Below, piece after piece: positions 7,701 through 10,083 of a stretch of DNA of 10,083 bases. The notes beneath the pieces were generated by a model. The model saw only the letters and a program-made list of their open reading frames with translations. It ran no database searches and was not told where the DNA came from. The position numbers and the translations under genes were made by a program. Within the stretch, counting starts at the first letter, position 1, and every line of letters begins with the position of its first letter. The stretch is from Streptomyces iakyrus (lineage in GTDB: Bacteria > Actinomycetota > Actinomycetes > Streptomycetales > Streptomycetaceae), in contig NZ_JNXI01000052.1 of assembly GCF_000717055.1 (NCBI RefSeq), positions 1 through 10,083 of the forward strand. Reading direction: 5' to 3'.

Positions 7701-8599
7701 GTGGTCTCGAAACCCGCCTCGTCCTCGGCGAGAGGCACGGTGAAATCGGCCGGGGAGGTCGCCTTGCCGTCCGGGGTCTGTACGGTAATCCGCCCACTGG
7801 TCGTGGACTCGGGAACCTTTACCGTGAGCGTGGAGGAGGTTGCGCTTACCGTCTCCGCGAGAGTCCCGCCGTTGAACCGCACGAGGTTGTCGGTCGCCGG
7901 TGATGCGAACCCTGCACCCGACACAGTGATTTGCGTACCTGGCGGGCCGGACAGGGGGGTGACCTTGGAGATGGTCGGGCCGGCCGGCGAAACGATGAAA
8001 GCCTCCGCTGCGTCGGCGGACGCACCGCCCGCGCTCACGGTGATCTTCCCGTTGAGCGCCCCGGAGGGGACGGTAACGGCGAGACGGGTGGCGGAGGCAG
8101 AGATGACGGCCGCGGCCTTGCCGCCGATCGTCACGGTGTTGCTGCCGGCGGTGGGGGAGAAGCCAGTACCCGACAGCGTGATCTTCGCTCCGGCGGCTGC
8201 CCGGACAGGAACCACCGACAGCACCGACAGCGTGCTGGAGGCGAACCGGTCGATGCCCAGCCGGTTGCCCGCCTCGTCGTAGCGGTAACGCGCCGTCTGA
8301 CCGCCCGGATCGGTCACGCCGGCCAACCGGCCAGCCGCGTCATAGGCGTAGACGGCGTTGTTCGTCGTGGGCTCGGCGGCAGCCGACGCCTTCGGCTCTG
8401 CCGCTGGCTTGGCCGGTGCCTGGTCTCGAGGCTGGGACGGAGTGGCGCTCGTCGGCGGCGTTGCTTTGGCGGGCGGAGGCTCCGGCAGGGCCTCGGCCGA
8501 CACGGTCCCCGCTGCCAGCGCCAGGACGAGCACACCGACCGTCGCCAGCCGATGCCGACCACGTCTGATCCCACGTAAGAACCCGACCCGCGACCGCAT
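1163..8599 (-). CDS. Secreted RHS/YD-repeat polymorphic toxin, WapA-like
   Basis: A 2478-residue exported toxin carrier. ATG 8599 is chosen because GGGGAGGG precedes it and a Sec signal peptide follows (Arg-rich n-region, hydrophobic residues 19-35, cleavage near VSA-EA). An in-frame GTG at 8653 lacks a ribosome site and would add 18 residues before the signal. Domains in order: Pro/Ala linker 38-78; isolated YD unit 84-119; IPT/TIG domains at about 123-204 and 207-289; seven repeats of about 106 residues, 311-1038; Asp/Lys/Gly-rich linker about 1039-1111; carboxypeptidase-regulatory-like beta domain about 1112-1160; uncharacterised beta-rich region; DUF6531-like segment from GDPVEL (1364); about 25 YD repeats 1515-2235; RHS core signature YYRNRYYDPQTGRFISQDPI (2248-2267); PxxxxDPxG (2283-2291); hydrophobic pre-toxin segment 2294-2350; toxin module about 2352-2478. 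By analogy with WapA and other RHS proteins, the YD region should form a shell that holds the toxin until delivery to neighbouring cells. The frame is uninterrupted. Confidence 0.95.
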   Translation of the reverse strand: MRSRVGFLRGIRRGRHRLATVGVLVLALAAGTVSAEALPEPPPAKATPPTSATPSQPRDQAPAKPAAEPKASAAAEPTTNNAVYAYDAAGRLAGVTDPGGQTARYRYDEAGNRLGIDRFASSTLSVLSVVPVRAAAGAKITLSGTGFSPTAGSNTVTIGGKAAAVISASATRLAVTVPSGALNGKITVSAGGASADAAEAFIVSPAGPTISKVTPLSGPPGTQITVSGAGFASPATDNLVRFNGGTLAETVSATSSTLTVKVPESTTSGRITVQTPDGKATSPADFTVPLAEDEAGFETTVRASMTDEPVSVAVTEAGKRARVLFDAEEGKGLSVGFTQSTFSGATVQLVDPRGDTVGSNGYIPQGASDYEVRDLPVSGTYSLVIDPPSTATGAATVTVSHPAGGELGFTDAPTATRMSRTGQDGAWKIAASKGDSFSLGIDTAGMSDGTNVRLYAPNGDQVDSLYVSKASVASLDIDSLPASGSYTLYLDPANGATGTASVTVSHYIKASGLEPDADAVRLGITRPGQDGMLSFSAAAGQKVSLGVTPAGFSSYVTCQVYAPDGSRVDSFIVPADNTTEWDSAVLAQAGTYRLQMSPAQNGTGTLATTLSRPVDVGRLTTTGESTVATINRLGQNAAASFNASAGDDLSLGLTENTFTTSVYFDVIAPSGAKVVSSAVVTSGSARTKGLPDLPETGTYTVVLDPYNGAQGSAKLTLSADLAVDVSVDGASAPVTVTRPGQRIRARFTAPASDVLGVGLTGNSINQITYVNLVGQSGGDGTFVTSVLQKTAHATPLRSLTAGSAYTLLLEPQNAGTGGVTLWLSSPAKGGALSQTGRTGTITRPGQQLEFTLAAQAGDGAAVVFSGTTITGTSEVKVLKPGATEASSTVYISTATTDVDLRAPLTAGTYRLLLQPLNPVTGSTTATMVADVEAGALTVGGGNRSAAISTPGQNARFTFTGTAGQKLTLRLGSPPPFDWYLSIYGPDGKWLVADRYMTTSTTSYALPELSAAGTYTLTVAPALLKTGTYSLGLSTTATAKASGDGSEKAAKDSAESAGDSDGADRGKADGGIVPAGADAWRPDKHNLSGRDWVTRRGGAPKAPAKLRAPPGSTALTGHVLKLDGKPLAKVTVRVGSKRTLTDAKGRFAVAGFSPSATTVVVDGSTANTKKRSYGRFDIRIRPKAGTSVDLGFPVWMTPLDTKHTVTFDAPAKKDVVLTTPQIPGLEVRIPKGSVVRDENGKAVTELGITAIPIDKPPFPLPKNGVVPVYFTVQPGGTYLFPKGAQIVYPNYTHEPPGTRVDFMDYDPDGKGWYIYGHGEVSADGKQVIPDSKTRVWAFHGAMFNTSALPPWLTSWLDDTLDWLSGDPVELSTGLLTDSRTDLAVDDSLTPVEITRTYWQGDTASRAFGIGRDLTYNAFLHSKEQYKEVDLYLPGGRKVHYVRTSSGTGFGDAVFKPAGTSGPFRGTVIDWNNAYWNLTFPDGTVWVFPQYAPLKEIRDRYGNTLTLTRADGTRGALTRLVTSGGRWITLSYDARGRVTRARDNSGRTVSYTYDSAGRLETVTDPAGKVSSYTYDGTSNRIATAKDARGIVYMSNSYDTSGRVKQQTLTEGAKYAFAYTTTGTGEITATEVTQPGGAVRRVEFDQGYGTSDTQAYGTDLARKTVYERGANHRVDAVIDPYGRRTKFSYDSEGRVTGATELSGTTEARSTGTVVYDGPYDQPSSITDALGHTTRFTHEPNGNLAKITDPEGRETTFTYNGAGQLKTATDASDAVTAYAYSNSDLTAVTDPEGRTTAQFTDSAGRTSALLDQAGSQTTVLFDALNQPREITDPLGHTTALGYDENGNLTTLTDARQNTTKWDYDQADRPKTATDPLGAQALFDYDAAGFLKKATSRSGKAAVAEYDLLGRPKSTKYGVDAAGQAESTVTYDYDTRDLLKQITDSKAGNQAFTYDVHDRLATTTGPTGKVTYDYDAADRRKLMTAAGTSTTYGYDKSGILKSVKTGTQDVTFGLDAVGREKTASLPGGITRTTGYDTTGVIKSIAYAQGTKTVGDLTYTRDIRGLQAGLTGSLTKVALPAAESGTQFGKDNRISTYNGRTFTYDDVGQLKNDGLRTYTWNARGQLTGLTKAGTASSFGYDPLGGRISKTTGTATSRYLTDGTNPLVEQNASGTTTASVATSGLDQFLTRTEGGKTQVYLTDALGTVVGLANTDGTLATTYAYDPNGTPTATGTNTSNPYTFTGREDDGTGLLYYRNRYYDPQTGRFISQDPIGHAGGTNLYQYALSSPTTYTDPSGNNPLIAGCIIGGVVDGGLDWLTQRLSGRKVNWGQVGGAAAMGCAAGMVGAGIGSKLGAGRSLVEHRGAGNEWVADLSNVTGKTARSRNRAIDISIREDFPNIRFTHYPQYSPKVNTGISKPNAGTRIGWKPFASRNELRTTLIHEELHHRWFQRGIPAGTHHPRDGSGLSDKFYGTVDRYLRLRGWK
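1900..4040 (-). repeat. RHS/YD-repeat array within the toxin carrier
   Basis: About 25 YD-type units of roughly 20-25 residues run from about residue 1515 to 2235. They follow the pattern YxYDxxGRLxxxTDPxGxxT, for example SYTYDSAGRLETVTDP and ALGYDENGNLTTLTDA. Units near the ends are more diverged (VEFDQGYG, TRFTHEPNGN). Such arrays build a beta-strand shell around the tip in characterised RHS/TcC proteins. The repetition is in protein rather than exact DNA, so the array looks old and stable rather than recently expanded. Confidence 0.9.
5486..7669 (-). repeat. Seven tandem beta-sandwich repeats of about 106 residues
   Basis: Residues 311-1038 hold seven copies of one unit. Each opens with a strand and a (R)PGQ turn (TRPGQ, NRLGQ, TRPGQ, STPGQ), followed by F-x-A-x-x-G-x-x-L-S-L-G. 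Next comes a Y-A-P-x-G-x-x-V-like segment (YAPNGDQVDS, YAPDGSRVDS, YGPDGKWL), and the unit closes with G-T-Y-T-L-x-L-x-P-x-N-x-x-T-G. The Gly of the PGQ turn (Gly-Lys in copy 1) falls at 318, 422, 528, 634, 740, 845 and 951, so the period is 104-106. The pattern resembles bacterial pre-peptidase C-terminal (PPC) domains, usually binding or spacer modules in secreted proteins. Here they probably form a stalk between the N-terminus and the RHS shell. Confidence 0.8.
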
Positions 8600-8602
8600 G
8601 CG

Positions 8603-8610
8603 CCCTCCCC
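8603..8610 (-). promoter_or_regulatory. Ribosome binding site of the RHS toxin gene
   Basis: On the minus strand GGGGAGGG ends three bases before ATG 8599, with the GGAGG core four bases away. This strong match to the 16S rRNA tail fixes the start there rather than at the in-frame GTG 8653, which has no comparable site. Confidence 0.75.
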
Positions 8611-8659
8611 AAGGCACTGCACAGGGCACCCAGGCCCCGTGAACCCCACCCACCTCGCA

Positions 8660-9129
8660 CGAGCCGTCACACCATAGCCACGGCGGGTCATGTACGCGAC
8701 AGAAGAAGCGGTCTATGGCTGAGATTGAGCAGTCGTACGTGCCGCAAGCAGGAAGAACGGGCTGGAAGTAGCCCCGCTGTGGGCAGGGGCCCTGCCGCTG
8801 AAGGGCGATGAAACCCAGGGCGATGCGGCCGCACCGGGCCGACGCTTCCGCCCCACACGCTGGGGCCCCCGCACTGGCAGCGGCGCCGAGACTGCCGACT
8901 CGCCCGCCACACGCGAGGACGACTTCTGATCGGCTGCCATCCCGCCCGACGGATTCCCTTCACCCAGAGGTCGCGCGGGGCCGGGGGCCGGCCGCGTCAA
9001 GCTCCCTGTCCGGGCCCACGCGCCACGATCAGGAGCGTGAAAGTCCACTTACGCCACGGCTTATGCGCTGCAGCCACGCGCACTCCCGACCATGTGACAA
9101 CCTCCCTTGCACGCTCGGCCGTGCTGGAG
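8660..9129. other. Intergenic region with no recognisable gene
   Basis: This lies between the divergent RHS and lectin genes. It is GC-rich and several frames stay open on both strands. Their translations are dominated by Arg, Pro, Ala and Ser with no domain pattern, no good ribosome binding site and no consistent third-position bias, so I call none of them. It should contain the RHS promoter, but no convincing -35/-10 pair is visible. No tRNA-like or rRNA-like structure was seen. Confidence 0.6.
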
Positions 9130-9152
9130 TTCGCAAGCATGCGAAGCATGCG
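9130..9152. repeat. Nested inverted and tandem repeat upstream of the lectin gene
   Basis: TTCGCA (9130-9135) pairs perfectly with TGCGAA (9140-9145) across a four-base AGCA spacer. The nonamer AAGCATGCG is repeated back to back at 9135-9143 and 9144-9152. The site lies about 115 bases upstream of the lectin start. It could be an operator or a replication-slippage duplication; nothing shows it is bound. Confidence 0.45.
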
Positions 9153-9184
9153 CCCGTCAAGTAAGCGATTTCAGTCTAACTGCC

Positions 9185-9215
9185 GGAGCGGTCTGGCGAT
9201 CGCTCCAGCGGTCTG
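9185..9215. promoter_or_regulatory. Candidate operator in the lectin promoter region
   Basis: AGCGGTCTG occurs at 9187-9195 and 9207-9215, exactly 20 bases (two helical turns) apart. GGAGCG (9185-9190) also pairs with CGCTCC (9201-9206). An AT-containing GATTATGTA (9215-9223) follows at once and could hold a -10 element, 42 bases before the start codon. No good -35 sequence is visible. Same-face direct repeats just before a weak -10 are what an activator or repressor site would look like, but this is inference. Confidence 0.35.
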
Positions 9216-9251
9216 ATTATGTACCCCGGGCATCAGTCGATCACCAGGCGC

Positions 9252-9259
9252 AAGGAAGG
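9252..9259 (+). promoter_or_regulatory. Ribosome binding site of the lectin gene
   Basis: AAGGAAGG lies five bases before ATG 9265, good purine content and spacing for this start. The signal peptide begins directly at that ATG, which supports the choice. Confidence 0.75.
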
Positions 9260-9264
9260 CCAGT

Positions 9265-9846
9265 ATGCGAAGAAGCACCAGGAACATCGCCGCGGCAATT
9301 GTGGCAGGGGCGCTGACGGCGGTAGCCAGTCCTGCACTCGCTGACGGCCAGTCGCCGCAGAGCGGTGAACCGGCGCCTTTGTTGCGCTCGAGTTTCGGCA
9401 TCTCAACGTACATCCATGTGGGAATCAGGAACCACAAATCAAAGAAGTATCTTCAGCCTTCAGGCGGTAGCATTTCCGTCGGCGCCAAGATAGTCCAGAA
9501 TTCCTATACTGGCGGACTCGAGCAAAAATGGTTGATGTTTGACTCGGAAGGCAGCCTTTACAGCTTCGAGAACAACAAATCAGGGTTGAATCTCGGTATC
9601 GATGGCGCCAGCACCTCGGCTGGCGCGGCGGCGATCCAGGCAACGGGATCTGGTGACTACAACCAGGACTGGCAGGTCGATTGGGTCTCCAGCAGTGTCT
9701 TCGCGCTAAAGAATCGCAAGAGCGGCATGTGCTTGGGCATTTCGAACGCAAGTACCTCCAACGGCGCTCAGGCTGCCCAGTTCCGTTGCGACGGATCGAG
9801 CAATCAGAGTTGGGCAGCGGTCCCGTGGGGTAGCGCAGGGTCATAG
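9265..9846 (+). CDS. Secreted ricin-type beta-trefoil lectin-domain protein
   Basis: A 193-residue exported protein that is essentially a single beta-trefoil. A Sec signal peptide comes first (MRRSTRN n-region, hydrophobic 8-20, ALA cleavage after residue 26), then a short Ser/Pro-rich linker. The trefoil covers roughly 46-187, with three QxW motifs that mark the three lobes: QKW (87-89), QDW (134-136) and QSW (181-183), evenly 47 residues apart. Each lobe begins with a related strand pattern: IRNHKSKKYLQ, FENNKSGLNLG and LKNRKSGMCLG. C156 and C175 in the third lobe could form a disulphide. The family usually binds galactose, xylan or similar sugars, often fused to glycosidases or proteases; no catalytic domain is attached here. 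The gene is transcribed away from the RHS operon and uses more A/T-ending codons than its neighbours, suggesting transfer. Its ligand is unknown. Confidence 0.88.
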   Translation: MRRSTRNIAAAIVAGALTAVASPALADGQSPQSGEPAPLLRSSFGISTYIHVGIRNHKSKKYLQPSGGSISVGAKIVQNSYTGGLEQKWLMFDSEGSLYSFENNKSGLNLGIDGASTSAGAAAIQATGSGDYNQDWQVDWVSSSVFALKNRKSGMCLGISNASTSNGAQAAQFRCDGSSNQSWAAVPWGSAGS

Positions 9847-9869
9847 CGCTCGGCACTCGACCCTAGATC

Positions 9870-9990
9870 CGCCCGCATGTTCACCGAGTCGATCGCGCAG
9901 CGGGACCCAGTCCAGCTCGTCGCAGGCCCCGAGCTGATCGGGGACCAGGCGGTGAAGTCTGGCCCACACTCTGGCCTTCGTCCACTTAGA
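9870..9990 (-). pseudogene. Frameshifted fragment of an IS5-like transposase
   Basis: On the minus strand, from about 9987, the sequence reads KWTKARVWARLHRLVPDQLG, then ACDELDW. It can be continued as SRCAIDSVNMRA only if one G of the GGG at about 9906-9908 is skipped. The joined segment matches what I recall of IS5-type transposases (WTxxxxWxxLHRLVLDxLG, ELDWSRCAIDSVNMRA), and the Asp of AIDS should be the first DDE catalytic residue. Without the shift the frame runs on as VPLRDRLGEH. The flanks no longer resemble the family, so this is a short decayed piece. It begins about 25 bases beyond the lectin stop and is probably non-functional. Confidence 0.6.
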
Positions 9991-10083
9991 GGTCGTTCTC
10001 TTTCCGAACCTCAGGTGCGACTTTTGCTGCTCAGACATGAGATCACGGCTGTCGCGGAAGTCTCGGCTCGTTGCTGGCCGAGA

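Noticed and set aside
8600..8653. Upstream in-frame GTG start for the RHS protein at 8653
   Set aside because: It has no ribosome binding site at proper spacing and would add 18 residues before a good signal peptide. ATG 8599 has GGGGAGGG just upstream.
8671..8700. TATGGT on the minus strand (8676-8671) as the -10 of the RHS promoter
   Set aside because: No sequence resembling TTGACA lies 16-19 bases upstream (TCGCGT or similar instead), so the match is too weak to annotate.
8713..9048. Overlapping open frames on both strands in the gap before the lectin
   Set aside because: Their Arg/Pro/Ser-rich translations show no domain pattern, ribosome site or consistent codon bias.
1..10083. CRISPR arrays, tRNA or rRNA genes, rho-independent terminators
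   Set aside because: None was seen. The regular repeats in the RHS gene are protein-level units, and no GC-rich hairpin with a T-run follows any stop codon.

Overview
The window is about 10 kb of high-GC DNA. Its codon use is strongly GC-biased at third positions, its ribosome binding sites are purine-rich, and it uses GTG and TTG starts. Its proteins include a Sec-exported RHS/YD-repeat giant, a ricin-type lectin and a HEAT-like small protein. Together these point to an actinomycete, most likely Streptomyces or a close relative. This is judged from sequence character only; no database search was possible.

The centre is a three-gene minus-strand cluster read from right to left. First is a 2478-residue secreted polymorphic toxin (8599 to 1163). 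In order it carries a Sec signal peptide, a Pro/Ala linker, one isolated YD unit, two IPT/TIG domains, seven tandem repeats of about 106 residues, a carboxypeptidase-regulatory-like beta domain, a DUF6531-like segment, about 25 YD repeats, the RHS core signature, a hydrophobic Gly/Ala pre-toxin segment, and a C-terminal toxin module with an HEELH (HExxH) motif. Second, joined by a four-base GTGA stop/start overlap, is a small protein (1166 to 741) that is the positional immunity candidate. It has two CxxC pairs followed by a domain that aligns almost without gaps to the C-terminal domain of ribosomal protein bL12. Third is a HEAT-like protein (589 to 95) resembling small proteins that accompany actinobacterial polymorphic toxins, perhaps a second or inherited immunity gene. 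Between genes two and three lies a stop-free Cys-containing stretch without a start codon, possibly a gene remnant.

To the right, about 600 bases hold no convincing gene (8654-9264) but have short repeats near the end. They precede a plus-strand gene for a small secreted protein that is essentially one ricin-type beta-trefoil domain (9265-9846), more AT-rich than its surroundings.

Both edges carry insertion-sequence debris: the last 25 codons of an IS5-like transposase at the left edge, and a frameshifted IS5-like transposase fragment on the minus strand at the right edge. Lower GC in the toxin tip and immunity gene, relative to the RHS core, fits the replaceable-tip model of RHS toxins. The main candidate for something new is the pairing of an HExxH toxin module with a zinc-ribbon/bL12-like partner.
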